Shown here piece after piece: positions 34,023-47,432 of a stretch of 64,000 nucleotides of DNA. Under the pieces are notes generated by a model. It was not told where the DNA came from and searched no databases. It worked only from the letters and a program-made list of their open reading frames with translations. Every line of letters begins with the position of its first letter. Position 1 is the first letter of the stretch. The position numbers and the translations under genes were made by a program. Source of the stretch: Voacanga thouarsii (lineage: Eukaryota > Streptophyta > Magnoliopsida > Gentianales > Apocynaceae); assembly GCA_026120185.1 (NCBI GenBank), contig JANUWF010001109.1, positions 4,580,001 to 4,644,000 on the forward strand, given 5' to 3'.

Positions 34023-37000
34023 TGTAATACCCCAAAGCCTAGGCCCGCCAGGGCCGGGGATGTCGCCTCGTCCAAAGGACAAGGGGTCTTTATAATTAGG
34101 TCACACAAATAAAATGGCTGAAATAAAATAATACTTCAACTTAAAAATTTATTACAACCCAAAATACTCCAAGAGTAAATCCATGAAACTCCAAAACAAA
34201 AATCATAAATAAAATTATCCACTTTCGTCTCCCCAAAGCAATACATAAAATCAAAAGACACATTCTCTTCCAAGGTAGATATTACTAGCTACTCGACCCC
34301 ATAGCAGGATCAACCTGAAATCATGATAAAAAGGTGATGAGACAGAAATCTCAGTAAGTCTGTGTGTGCTTTAGGTGGTTAGTGAAAACAGTTCGTGGAT
34401 GCAAAGTGTGAAACTTTTAAAAGAGAAACATTGGCAAGCATCAAACATTAGTCAAAAGCAAGAGTGGCGTTTTGGCTTATCTAGCCGCACATAAGTAATG
34501 AAATCAACCACTCGAAAGAAAGGGATATGGGTTACCACACGTTAGGCCCCATAACCGGTCAGAATGCGGACATTTTGTGCAGACTGAAAAAAGTAGGTGA
34601 TCGGCCTACTGGGCAAGATACTCCTCCTTCTCTATACCCAAACAATAACCGGGTGTCCATTCCGGCAAAACACAGTCACTTGACTGAAAACAGACTGCTA
34701 GCTCGGACCGGCATGACTCACTGGACTGACATCTTATCTGGGAAGGACTCGTCCCTCAGAGGTGGCCGCCTGCTGAGTGACTTACCCTAACCCTTCAAAG
34801 ACTAGTCCTAGTAGTCCACCCCTATTGAGTACTCAACGACGTTTCCCACTTGGGATAACATGAACGAAGCATTGCTCTTCATGAAAATAGCAATTTTAGG
34901 GTTTCCAAAGTTTTGGGAGAAATCAGTTTTGGAAAGAGTTTTAAGTTTGAAAAATCTGCTCATTAGCTTTTAAATAATTTAAGTGTTGAAAATAAGAACA
35001 AATTCAACCCTCAATTACCTTCAGATAAACGAGTGTCCATACATTCCACATTTAGCTTGCCATAAGGAAAATATTTTTCACATTGATAGGTTTTATGCAG
35101 GAGCTTACCTGATTCTTGCTCACAACAACAAGGTCTCGAACAGCTGACCTAACCCCACATAGGTAAATACAAATCTTAATCAATTTCAAGCCACAAACCA
35201 CTTCCTCAATTTTAAATCAATTCAATTCACTACTACCATGATCCTAGTGTCCCAAGCTTTAAGATAAAATAATAACTAAATAGGTTTATAAGCTAAGTTT
35301 AATTTGTTATTTAAAATAATTAATGGTTTGGGAAATAAATTCTAATAAGTTGAAAGTTTAAACCTTGTTAGGAAAAATTTAGAGTTTATTTGATCAAGAG
35401 TCATAGATGGTACTAGGTAAAATAGTGATTTAATGTTAGTTTAGTTGTTAGAAAATAATTGATAGCTAAAACTAGTTGAGATTAAATTTAATAAGCCTTT
35501 CTTGGAAAATAATAAGTAAATCCTTAAGGGTTTTGATTTAGTAAATATTTTACTAATTATGAATCATTCTCATAAAGCTTTAATTGATCTTTTTATTTTA
35601 AATAATATTTATTTATTTTATTTTCTAGCAAAATGATTATTTATTTGACTAAAATATCCTTTATATATATAATAATTCCAAATCTACCATTCCTAGGGTT
35701 TTTCGAAAATACTAGCAATATTATTTTATTGAGTATTTTATGCATAAAGTGAAAATTAGTTTTAGGGACAACTAGATCATGATCAAATTTCTATGGCCAT
35801 CCTCAATCAAGAACATACACAATCCTTCAATTCATTAAATCATCCAAATCTTGCATACAGGCATAGATCTAAATTTATTAAGACATGATTTAACCTTTAC
35901 TAGCATAAACATGATCATGGCTTCAATATTCTAGTCATGCATATAACTCCTATTCACCAAGGGTGACATAATCTCTAACATACTTCATCACTCATACTAC
36001 CTATGACATGCATCAAACTCAATTCCACATACAACCAACCAATATAATCCTTCCATGCATAAATCCCATCTCCTTCACAATCATACATGTACTCATGCTT
36101 CAATCATCAACAACACATACTCAATCCCATCGTCATTCATCTTTTAACAACATCATCCTAGAGACATGATTCTAGAGTTTAAAAGAAAGATTGAAGGTAC
36201 TTACTTGGTTGATGAATGCTTTGAAAGAGTTTAGAGTAGATCCCAACTCCTAGATGGCTAACATTGTCCAAGAGAGATGGCGAGAACAAGATTATGGAAG
36301 GAGAAGTCATCTGGCCAAAGAAGAGTGATTTCGGCCATGAGAGAGAGAGAGAGAGAGAGAAGAAGAAATCATTAGTATGTTTATTCGTATAAGTTCTCAT
36401 TAGAGATCAAGGTTAGAGAAGATGAAGTTGCTAGAATAAGTTTACCTTCATTGCGTTCTTGTCCTTCACAAAAATTCCTGGTTTTGATCCAAAATAGCAA
36501 GATGATTCGTGGAGATTGATGCTAAGAATGGTGTTAATGGATTCACAGCAATGAGTAGACTAAATCTGGAGATTTTCATGATGGTTTGAAGTGGTTTGAA
36601 GGTGTATTAGGTGAAAGCAAGTAGTAGGTGTTCTTGGTGTAGTGTGTGTTCTTGGTAGCTGAAGGAAAAACCGAGAGAATAGATGTTGTAGCTGCCGAAA
36701 TTCTGTGGAATTAGGGCTGCCGAAATTCTGTAGGGTTTAGGAGGATGTTTTTCTCTGATTTGAGAGGGAAAAGGAAAGGTTAGTTGTTACAATCTTGGTA
36801 GAATATTTTTAGGAAGTGATTTTGGAAACTAAATATTCTAAGAATATCTTGATTGTTTGGACAGCTTTGAAGGTCTACTATGGCCGACTGGTTGAGCAGC
36901 TGTTCTGAGGAATTAGAGCTGGTTCAAGGTAGCTTATGATGGCTGAAATTAAGGTGCACAATGGTGAAGAAGATGTCTGGTCAATGGGGTAAGATTTTAT

Positions 37001-38292
37001 GGAAAGTTGCTAAACAAGATGGCTGAAATTTTGGAAACTAATCAAGCTAAATTGCAGGGATTTGTTGGAGAGATTTTCGGACAGCCATTGCTGCCTTTCG
37101 TCCAGAAGCTTAAGGGAAACAATGGAGCTCTATTAATGGAGGTTTAAGGAAGGTTTTTGCAGAAGTAGGTTGGTGTTTCGGCTGGAAGGAAAATAGGAAA
37201 CAAAGCTGGGAATTTTCGCTGCACAGTAATTTTCTAGGCAGAATTTCGACTGCCACTTCTAGCCGAGTTGCAGTGAGTTTGAAGGGGGGTTTCAGGGGTA
37301 TTCAAGGATGGTTTCCAGCCTTCTTCATGGAGGAAAAACATAGCTAAGGTGCTGCACAAAATCTGGAAGAAAACAGCTTGGTTTTGAACCTCCAAAGCTG
37401 TGATTTTGCCCAGAATTTTCACTGATTTTGTACAGCCCTTGAGCAGTCCGAAAATGGCAGAAATAATTCATGTTTCAAGCTGAACTTATGGCCATTTTTC
37501 TGGCAGAATTTGGGAGGAAATGTTAGCTAAGAAGCTCAACATTTTGAAGGTACAACAAGTTGGAAAATTTCAACTCATTCCATGAAGGAAGATGAACTAG
37601 TCTAGAATGAAATTTCAGCAAACTCACTAGAGGGATTTTTCCTCTTGGAATTTCCCACAACTCTTCCATATTTTCAGACTATAAGAAGTCTTTTACCAAG
37701 ACACTTTGATCCTAAAAGTCCTCAGCACTTTACTAAATTTTCTGGAAAGGAAAAGGCTAGAACATCTTGATCAAACTAAGGAGTTGAGAATTGAGGAAAA
37801 TCAAAGATCAAGAAAAAATGAATTTCCCTTTAAGAATTTCGAGTAGAGTAAAGGAGTGGAATGAGATTACTCCTATCATGTCTCTCCTAGGACATCATCA
37901 CTCCTTGCTCTAGGCCCTTAGGGCCGAAACCAACTCTCCCCAAGCAAAAATAAAATTTAATCTAGCTAAAGCTTCTATGATGGAATTTGAACCCAAGACC
38001 TCAAGAATTAATTCCAAAGCTTTAACCACTAAACCACAACAACTATTGTTGCTATTTCCACTAGAAAAAATTATTTTCTATTCAATCCACAATCTATCTC
38101 CCTATTTTCACCTCAAGCAAAAATTACCATTTTGCCCCTCTCACACAATACTCACCAACAAGACTTCAAGACAATAAAAAATCAAATCCAAAGCACATAG
38201 AAATCATATGAAAATATATTTAATTATGAAATAAAGTATGATATGCATCACAACCCCCTTACTCTAAGGTTGGTTTTGACCGGGGTTTCACA
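34023..38292 (-). mobile_element. Solo LTR of a gypsy (Gy-C-like) family, copy 2
   Basis: Minus-strand start TGTGAAACCCCGGTC (38292) and end GGGGTATTACA (34023), flanked by perfect ATAAC duplications (34018-34022 and 38293-38297). It is 4270 bp and alignable along its whole length with copy 1 (8808-13112), with many substitutions and small indels. It splits Co-B RNase H from RT. The same alternative applies: a non-coding large element rather than a solo LTR. Confidence 0.82.
37973..38052 (-). repeat. tRNA-like (box A/box B) module in solo LTR copy 2
   Basis: The minus strand has GGTTTAGTGGTTAAAGC (box A-like) and TTGGGTTCAAATTCC (box B-like), 240 bases from the LTR start, as in copy 1. Confidence 0.6.
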
Positions 38293-39640
38293 ATAACACA
38301 TATATTTGAGAACTCCTTTAACAGCTTTTAAATTTGACTTGTTTGATATCTTGCACAAACTCCAATACCATAATAAATATCAGGATGACTTGCGGTCAAG
38401 TATAGCAAGTCTCCAATCATAGTTCTATATAGATGTTAATCCACCTCTTGTCCTTTCTCATCCTTTGATAGCTTCTAACTTACACAAATAGGCGTCAAAG
38501 GAACATTCATCCTTTGAATCTTCCGTGTTGAACTTCTTAAGTTGTGAGAATACTTAGTTTGAGAGATAAATATCCCATCCTTTATCTGTTTAATTTGCAA
38601 TCCAAGAAAGAATGTTAGTTCATCAACCATGCTCATCTCAAACTCAATTTGCATAAGTTTAACACGTCTTTTGTCATTTACCTTAATGTTGAACCAAATA
38701 CAATGTTATCAATATAGACTTGCACAACAATAAAGTCTGCTCCCAATTTCTTAACAAACATTATCTTGTTAGCTCCCCCTCACTTGTAGCCACGCCTTAA
38801 CAAAATTTATTAGTCTTTCATGCCAAGCTCTCAGTGCTTGCTTCAAACTATAGAGGACTTTCTTTAACTTGTAAATATGATTAGAGAATTTAGGATTGTC
38901 AAAACCTTTAGATTGTTCAACATATGCTTATTCTTGTAAGAACCCATTCAAGAAAGCACTCTTCACATCTATTTATTGAAGTATAAAATTCTTAGCACAA
39001 GCAACAGCAAGTAGCAGTCTGACATATTCCAACCTTACTACAGGGGCAACTATTTCATCGAAGCTAATGCCTTCAACATGTGTATAGCTTTGTGCAACCA
39101 ATCTTACCTTGTTTCTAATAATGTTACCAAGCTCATCCGTCTTATTGCGAAATACCCACTTGGTACCTATCACATTTACATCGTTTGGCCTGAGCACAAG
39201 CTCCCATACATCATTCATCTCAAGTTGTTGAAATTCTTCCTGCATTGCAATTATCCAATGTTCATCTGGCAAGGCTTCTTTCATATTCTTTGACTCCAGT
39301 GTTGAAGAGTAATTGACATACTTAACTATTTTCTTGTAATCCATTCTTGATTTTTCTTTTTTAACTCATCAAGACTACCAATAATCAAATCAGATAGATG
39401 ATTCTTCTTTACTTTAGAAGATGGAATTTTCTGTTGAACATATTTCTATTCTTTGTTATAGTCTTCTTCAACTTCTACGTTGACTTCATTAGAATCTACA
39501 ATCTTATCATTAGTTTAAATAGGCTCATCATCATCTCCCAATGTTACTACTTTTCTTTTGCTTATTTGATGAAATGTCTTCAGCAATAACATTAATAAAT
39601 TCCATAACCACCTAACTTCTTTTATTGAATACCCGAAAAG
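38293..39640 (-). pseudogene. Co-B: copia reverse transcriptase
   Basis: An open piece at 39344-38973 reads MKEALPDEHWIIAMQEEFQQ, VWELVLRPNDVNVIGTKWVF, VRLLLAVACAKNFILQ, the N-terminal half of copia RT. Lower down, frameshifted text continues toward the YVDD region and RNase H (near 38700-38300). The EAL.DE.WI.AMQEE and NVIGTKWVF wording fits SIRE/Maximus-type elements. Not functional. Confidence 0.8.
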
Positions 39641-40599
39641 CTCTGCTGTTGTTGGGATATCCAAAAAAAAATTCCTTCATCTCTTCTTTCATCACGCATT
39701 CCTAGTTGTTCTCTGTTAGTTAGAATGTAACACTTACTTTAAAAAACATGAAAGTAATTCAGTTGAGGTTTTTTACCATTCCAAATTTCATAGGCTGTCC
39801 TGTTGGTATATAGTCTGAAGTATGTTATATTGATAATGTGTGTTGCAGTGTTCACAACTTTTGCCCACCACCTGTATGACAAGTTCTATTCTTCCGCTCA
39901 ACACCACCATTTTGCTGAAGTGTTTTAGGTGCTAAAAACTCTTGTTAAATTCCATTATCAGCGCAAAATTTATCAAACAGTTTGTTGTCAAAATTTCTTC
40001 TATGGTCACTTCTCAATTTTTTTACTCTTATGAGCTTGTAAATTCATATACAACTTACGGAAAGCTTCAAATGCTTCTAACTTCTGACATAAAAAATGCA
40101 CCCAAGTGAATCTAGAATAATTATCAACACATACCATAACATAGCTTTTTTTGCCAAATATTTTTTGTTTAGGTTGGTCCAAACAAATCCATGTGAACAA
40201 GCTCTAGAACTGTAGTTGTGACAATTTGTTGAACCTTTGTGTGGTATTTTGATCTACTTACCACTTTTACAATCAATACGGATGGTTTTAACATGCTTAC
40301 TTAGCTTAGGAAGTCCATGAATAGCTTCTAATGAACTTAATGTTTCCAACTACTTATAGTTAGCATGTCCTAACTTTTGATACCATAACTTAACTTCATC
40401 AAATTTTGTCAACATACAATTGTAAGAATTTGATATGCATATATGATAATAATTGTTAGAAGTTCTATTCCCGGAAATCACACAATTTTCAATTTTATTA
40501 ACAATAAAACACTTATCTTTGTTAAAGTCCATTATTATATTGTTATCACACAGCTAACTGATACTTATTAGATTTACCTTCAAACTATCAACATGCAAA
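39641..40599 (-). pseudogene. Co-B: copia GAG-pre-integrase and integrase
   Basis: The minus strand shows DEVKLWYQKLGHANYK (GAG-pre-integrase histidine motif) near 40350 and YVMVCVDNYSRFTWVHFL near 40110 (first integrase aspartate in VDNYSRFTWV). Broken integrase core and C-terminal sequence continues down to about 39660. Several stops. Confidence 0.75.
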
Positions 40600-42509
40600 T
40601 TAAGTTTTAAGATTAGGCATACCTTCAATGTTCAACATGCCAGTTCCTATAATCTTTGAGCCATCACCAAATGTAATCAATCCACCATTTTGGTATTCGT
40701 AATTCACAAGAGATTCTTTCTTGCCTATGATATGTTTCGAGCACCCTCTGTTAAGATACCATACATCTTCCATGACAACTTTTAAAGATATGTAAACAAT
40801 ATGTGCTTTGATGTCAGCCTTTTTTATCCATATGCGCTTCACCTTTGGAAATTTTTTGCTTTTGTCAAATTCGGGTTTTAACAGAACTTCGACCATGTTG
40901 AAGATCTTTAAATCTCTTTAAACAATTCTTCTATATATGACTTGCAAGAGAATAACATGCATAGTAAACAGATGGTTTCATAGGTTTCGGTTTGAACATT
41001 CTTATTGTCCTTTCTTCTCTGTGACTATCCAATTCTTTTGATGTGTGTAACAACAGATTTGTCAAATCCATCATAACCAAAGCGGGTTTTGTCAAGTGGG
41101 TAAAACTTCAACTGGCTTTGCCTTTCCAGTGTTTAAACTCTTAATGATTAATTTAGCATCTATCAACATTTGAGTGGTTTTCTGCAACAACTAATTACTA
41201 ATTCTCAAGTCCTCATCATTTTGTTGAACTTGTTGTTTAAGTAGTTCAATAGTTTGTTGTTGTGAGCTGAGCAACTATTGAAGTCCTTGAACTTATTTTT
41301 TCAACACTTTAATTTGTTCCACACCTTCAAGCTATTTTAAGTAAATCAACACGCATTCCTACATGAGTGTTTCAGGTGACATTTCCTCATCATCATTTCC
41401 AGTTTCATCATCATACTTTTCAACTATTTCCTCAGGCCTCTCTATATCTAGAATTAAGTCTTTCTCAATCATAGTATTGAAAGCAACATTGCTTGACTGG
41501 CTAAAATCATCGTCTCCATTAGAACTAAACTCGGCAGGATAATCTAGCAGTATGTCATCATCACCATCACTCAAGGTGATACTATAAGACCTTTTCTTCA
41601 TCTTTTCGTTCGTACTCCCACAATCAATGTGAATGTGTCCAATTCTACCATATTCATGACACTTTAGTCCTTTTGATGAATTCTAGTTGATTGTGAATTT
41701 TTGCTCCATGTTAACCTTTTGCTAACTTCAAGTTTTTTTGTTGAATAATTTGCCAAAGAGTTTGTTTATTTGTTTACTCCTTTTCAGCATTTTGTTGAAC
41801 CTACTTGTTAGCAAGCCTATTTCATCATCTGAATCTTTGTTCTCATCAGAATCCTCTTTAACTTTCAAAGCAACACATTTTTCTTTGCCTTTTGATTGCG
41901 ATTGAGACTGAAGACATCTCAAATATTTGCAAAGAGCCATCAACTCATCTAGTTGCATTCGACAAACATCCCGACATTATTCAATCGCTGGAACTTGTCT
42001 TGAAATCTTATTGCTAAAGATCTCAAAGTCTTGCGAATCAATTTTTCTTTAGAATATTACTCTCCAATTTGAAAGGATTAGCACTCTCAACTTGTTTCTA
42101 AACACATCAACCGGTTCATGTTCACCTATCTAAAGTTCCTCAAACTAGTGCTTGGTCATTCAAATATAGTTTGTAATGTCTCTCATTCATCATTAGCAGC
42201 CCTACAAGTTGAGATTAATTGTGTTCAATGCTTTAGTATTGGCATTAGCAAGACAACACTCTTCATCTATCCATTCATCACTTGATTTTAATTTAGCTTC
42301 ACCGGAATTGGTACTTGCCTTTGTTGGAGGTTTCCATCCTTTCAGAACAACTTTCCATGCAGCAACATCAAGAGTTGTGATGAAGATTTCTGTTCTGGTT
42401 TTCTAATAGGTATAGTTTGTTCTTTTCTTCTACCAATCTAGGCATGAATTTCCAAACCACTTTCCAAGATCTCACCTGCTAGACCAATAGTAATTCTAAC
42501 ACAATGAAC
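40600..42509 (-). pseudogene. Co-B: copia gag and protease
   Basis: From the top, gag has WKVVLKGWKPPTKA near 42350, then QLDELMALCKYLR near 41940. A degenerate knuckle, CHEYGRIGHIHIDC, lies near 41640, followed by a long acidic and coiled-coil linker (41360-41600). The protease frame at 40896-40600 has DVWYLNRGCSKHIIGKKESL, where D-S-G-C is N-R-G-C, so its catalytic aspartate is lost. A gag with a long linker supports a SIRE/Maximus-like assignment. Confidence 0.75.
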
Positions 42510-42511
42510 CC

Positions 42512-42555
42512 GCTCTGATACCAGTTGTAAGGTTTAGTTTGTCTCTGATACCAGT
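42512..42555 (-). promoter_or_regulatory. Co-B primer-binding site, tandemly duplicated
   Basis: The minus strand has ACTGGTATCAGAG twice, at 42512-42524 and 42542-42554, 30 bp apart. Each copy is preceded by CTTACA, the LTR end. The motif is the copia tRNA-Met primer site. Confidence 0.8.
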
Positions 42556-43475
42556 TGTAAGTTTGGTTTGTCATTCTCCTATGGGTTTGTTAAACTTTTC
42601 TATTGTAATTATGTTAGTTTGATAAATTGTAAAATAAGAGGCTTAACAAATACAACAAATTGATAACGCAATTCGGTTATCAAAAAACTTACGTCTACAG
42701 GTCATAGACCAGTAAAGAGATCTACTAAAATTTTAATCGAAGTTATAAGGATGACACTTATCTCAAATCACTAAGTGATCCCTAGTGGGCTTTAACAGAA
42801 TATAAATCAGTGCTCTTTTTGTCAAACTTATAGAAAACTGTTGTTGAACTCAACTACCATGATTAAACTTCCATCAATCGTTGTTGCAGCAATCCAGCGG
42901 GTCTTCGTTTGACTCCAAAAATCTTCCCACCAGAAAGATTATTGTTTAGGGGGGAAAAAAATGATTCAAGCACATCATAAAGATAATGAAAGCAGAAGCA
43001 ATAAATTTGAATCACAGAAGCAAAATTTAACATTGAGATTTAATCAGCTCCATCAACGGTGAGTGCTTTCGAACTCTCAAAATATAAACATGAAAACCTC
43101 TCTATATTTTTCTCGACCCAAAATTGAGTAAAACCTCTTTTTGATTTCCCACTAAGTTCTCTTATTTGGTCATTCAAATATATAGCGTAGCAGAACATTA
43201 GAATCCTTATCAAATTGGAAATATGCATGGACTTAGCAGCTTCCTAAAGACTTGCGTCCCAATCCCATCAAGATTCTAAGTTGCTTAAACCGAGTCGATA
43301 TACAATCTTCTTGGACACAAAACCTAAGTTTTCTGGAATTATTTAGACATCAGTCTCCAAAACACATTCAACTTACCCCGGTAGCAAACCATGCTAATAT
43401 AGCAGTTTCTAAAAGAACTAAACCCAGGTTGTTAAAGTCTTCTATCAGTTAATAAGCTTGATAATCAAGCTAACA
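42556..43475 (-). mobile_element. Co-B 5' LTR, about 920 bp
   Basis: On the minus strand it runs from TGTTAGCTTGATTATC (43475) to CAAACTTACA (42556), next to the primer site. The outer end is chosen on the TGTTAG...TTACA pairing alone. No second LTR is in the window because the element is truncated at 33665. Confidence 0.6.
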
Positions 43476-46121
43476 ATCCTAATTTGTTTCAATTGCAAAA
43501 AATCTATCTTCTAAAACACCAAACGTTCAACTTGTTTTTATTATTAAACGATTCAAAAAATAGTATTTGCAGTTCAAACGCCCATTTGAGCCATGAAAAC
43601 ACTATCACAAAAAGGGGGGAAGGGGTGGAAACCATACTAGACTAACTTAAACTATTATAAATTGAATTCATATAGTAATAAGAGTTGTATACCTCAATTT
43701 GCTATATTATTAAGAAAAATATCAACCGATTCATAATATTTTGATTGAATGAATCTAATCTAAAGATTTTCAAGGTACATAATGAAGACAGAAGAAGACA
43801 AAATCCGAGAAGAATGTTGTGCCAAAAAAATATTTTAGAAGAAGGTGAAAAATATGTACCATCACGAATATTTCTAACATGTAAATTAGCATTGTCTATT
43901 TAGGGGGAAAAAGAAATAGTTATTTTGCTACAATGAAATGAAAATGTAAGACATTATTTTTTAAAATTATTTTATGGAGTAGAGGAAGCCAATAAATACA
44001 CAATCTCGATTCTAAAAAAAAAAAGAAGGTATAAATAGGGAATAATTTAGATACTACTTTTCTTTTTGAGTTTCATTTGCACCCAAAAAAAAAAAAGAGA
44101 GAGAAAAAAATTGTTACATCAAAGGAGACATTGGATTTTTTTTTCTTTATCGTGAGCGATTTTATTGTGAATGAAATACATAGTATTAGAATGGAAGTTG
44201 TTGTGGTGAAAGATGTATTAGAGTGGAAGAATTTGTTGAGAAGTTAAATAAGAAATTAAATAAGTAAATATATGTTAATTTATTAATAATGTAATAGAAA
44301 ATGTATCAGATGACGAACTAAAAGAATCCCAAACAGTAAATTTAAGTTCTAAGTGACTTTATCTTCCTAGATCAAATTGCAAACTTAAAGGTTTGATAAG
44401 AAAATAAGAGTTTTTACGAGGACTTTAAAATCAAAAGGGATTCATATATTTCTTTGCCCATGTTCTTAATCTAGTAAACCTTTTCCTTCAACTAACACAC
44501 ATTGACAGCACACAAAAATTAGCCTCCAGGAATGACATTATTGGATCATATTAGCCTTTAAAACCGAGCCACCAATAAGCTTGGGTTTTGTACTAGTCAC
44601 AAGCAAAATAAATATTAAAGTTTATGATCTCTTTTCGTAACTAAACATATTAAAATTTCGATAAACCATTTAATTATTCAATAGTTGAAGTTCAATAAGC
44701 AAAAAGCTTATGATGCTAGCCATAAATTTTAAGCAATATTTATAAGTTATTATGTTTCTTCAATAATAAAATATGAGTAAATTGGTCAGTCCCTAAACTA
44801 CATGATTTAATGTTTTTAAAATGGGAGCAAAAGCAAATTAAAAAAACTATTAAATAGGGTAATTTTTCTTATTTAGTTTGTTCATTAATGGAAAAAAACA
44901 CACATTAATTCTTGTCCTAAATGTATAAAAATATCACTAAATAATAATAAATATCAATAAAAATGTGAAGCTTAAATTATAAAACTCATAAAGTGTTCAT
45001 ACATAATTTAAAATAGTAATTTTTTTTTTTATAAAACTGTGAAAAGAAAGAAAAGTTTAAATAAAAATTAACAAAAACTCATAAAGAGCTCATATGTATT
45101 TACACACACATATGCATAACTACTTCCTTTACCTTACTGTAGCATCTAGAACGGTCTAATTTTTCTTCTTTTTAAAATAAAAATACAAGAAAGATTTCTC
45201 TATGCTTCAAATGCCATGGGGATGGCCTCCTTACTATGGTGAATTGCTTCCTCCTGCTTTGATTTCATCTTTGATTCACTTTGAAATTTTGTCCGTCTCA
45301 ATGCAATCCAATTTGAAATTTTGTCCGTCTCAATGCAATGGTCAAGGTTTTAAGAGCCAATATTTATTAAGACTCTTGAGGGAAAAATTATAATAAAAAA
45401 AAAGCAAATTCATATGTCAAAGTGTAAGAAACTCGAAGCTGTGGGTTAATGTAACCAATTCTTTAATTGAGTTACAATAAAGTACCTGTCTAGATGTGCT
45501 TAGAATTTTTGAATAAAATAATTTATTTAGTTTTTAAAGTTTGAAAATTTTAATATTTTTATTACTTTTTCTGCTATTATAATCTTTAATGAAATTAAGG
45601 ATTGCAAAAGAGTCCATAACTCTTTGTTTTAGTATTAATTTCGATTAGAAAAAAAATCACCCCATTACACTTAATTTTTCTCTTGAGGACAAAATATATA
45701 TATCAATTGATTATTTCCAAAACTAAAATATCTGCTAATTAAAAAAATAAAAGATAATAGAGTAATTTCTCCAAAAAAAAAAAAAATTAGACAAAGGCAA
45801 CTGGTTTCTTCACTACACTCTTCTGAATGAACCAGCCTTTGAGGAAGCCTATTGCAGAATAATACCGCGAACATTATCGAAGAAGAAGGAATGCTAGATT
45901 CCAGACAATATGTGACAAACAGATGTCTTGGTTTCCAAGAAATTCAACGAATATACTTATTTTTTATTCTTAAAAGAAAAATCAGTTACAATTTAAGAAA
46001 TATATATATATATGTATAAGTAGTTACGGAAGCCTCCTAATGAGACAAGAAGCACTGTTCCGTGTTAACATTTTAAATTATTGAATTTAAAAGAGGTTTT
46101 ATTTTTCTTGATAAAGAAATT
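43476..46121. other. Transposon-poor AT-rich stretch, no gene recognised
   Basis: This is the longest segment without a recognisable mobile element. It is very AT-rich with A-runs. The 63-codon frame at 45202-45393 lies over a local tandem duplication and has no known domain. It may be original intergenic DNA, or elements too decayed to see. Confidence 0.5.
45281..45339 (+). repeat. 27-bp tandem duplication
   Basis: The unit containing ttttgtccgtctcaatgcaa occurs at 45281-45307 and again, identical, at 45313-45339, with five bases between. Confidence 0.95.
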
Positions 46122-46396
46122 TGTGTTGTGAATTCATTAGTGGCAAATCTACTAATTCTATTAGTGGACAAATATATATGGATGTTCACCATTAACACCA
46201 CTAATACATATTAGTGGAGTTAGTGGAGACACCAATAATAAAACTTTATAAATAGAGCTATTTCCAAACTTGAAAAATATACCATTTTGTAAGAGAACTG
46301 TTAGGGAAAATTGTGAGAGAAAAGAAAGAGAGAAGTTTGAAGAAATTCTTGTGCAAATAATAGTCAGAGATTTATTGTGTGTAAATTTTATTATGA
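46122..46396 (+). mobile_element. Co-C 5' LTR (start approximate)
   Basis: It has short-LTR copia structure: attagtgg repeats in U3, a TATA box (TTTATAAATAG at 46245-46255), an AG-rich transcribed leader (agagaaaagaaagagag near 46318), and an end in TTATTATGACAC. The end abuts, in reverse orientation, the middle of Co-C protease rather than a primer site. The primer site that belongs to it is at 58271-58284 on the minus strand. Confidence 0.6.
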
Positions 46397-47432
46397 CACT
46401 ATCAATTTGAGGAAAATAGTGCCTTATCAATATTAATTGTTGTTCCTTCAGGTAACAATATACTAGTTCTTCCGGAATATTCAATTAAATTTGTACTACC
46501 GTTTATAATATAAATATTTATTTCTCCTATTTTGAGATAAAAAAAATATTTCTCATTTTTTAGTATGGTGTATGTAGTTCCACTATTAATAATACATACA
46601 TCATCATTAACAACAGCCATCTAAATAAAAACATGTATATGCAACCGTAAATATTATTAGAATATAATAAAATTTTAAAAATATCAGGATGAGGCATTAG
46701 TTCTTCTGGACACTGCCATCACCAATTAAATGGTATATTCTACCGTGTGAGTGTTAGAAAAAATCAGATACATCCATATGAGTAATATTGATATCAAGAT
46801 CTTTTGAATCAATATCATCGTCGTCAGCATCATTCACTGGATGTTGAGAAAAAATTTCTTCAATATTTTTATTTTTTTTCAGTGAAACTTGATATAATTC
46901 TACTAAATACTTGGTCGTACGACAGTTATGTGACCAATGACCTTGCATGTCACATCTATAACACTTATCCTCATAATTTTCTTGCATTTCTTTTTCTTTT
47001 CCCTTATTATCTTTGCTTTTCCACTTCAGATGGCCAGTATTTCTCACAGCTTGATTATTACTATGATAAGAGAAATATCGAGCGTGTCTATGACTATAAC
47101 CACGACCACGCCCATGGTCACGGTCACGACTACAACTACGACTATGGATTCTGCTGGAGCCAACAACATTCATTTCTGGGAGTACTGTTGAGCCAGTTGG
47201 TCTGGCTCCATGATTTTTCAATAATAACTCATTATTTTTCTCTATAATAAGGATGGTAGTAATTAAACCAGTAAATTTGTATATTATTTTTCTCGATATT
47301 GTTGCAGTAGGATAATATTCGGGCATGAAAGGTGGAGAATGTCTTTTTCAACATATCTTTATCAGTAACTTTTTCTTCGCATAATTTTAATTGAGATGTA
47401 ATTTTATATATGGCGGAGCTGTATTCATTCAC
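46397..47432 (-). pseudogene. Co-C: copia gag C-terminus and protease, inverted block (left part)
   Basis: On the minus strand, NEYSSAIYKITSQLKLCEEK opens at 47432. Then come an RGRGYSHRHAR-like basic region, the zinc knuckle CYRCDMQGHWSHNC near 46950, and the protease MAVVNDDVCIINSGTTYTIL (46620), ending DKALFSSN at 46402. Gag upstream of 47432 continues at 57645 across Co-D. Protease stops abruptly at 46402, and its continuation is on the plus strand at 58285. Confidence 0.8.

Noticed and set aside
45202..45393. 63-codon frame as a host microprotein
   Set aside because: No domain, and it covers an identical 27-bp tandem duplication; nothing supports expression.
46804..47247. 147-codon plus-strand frame
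   Set aside because: Shadow of the Co-C gag on the minus strand, which has the zinc knuckle and basic region.
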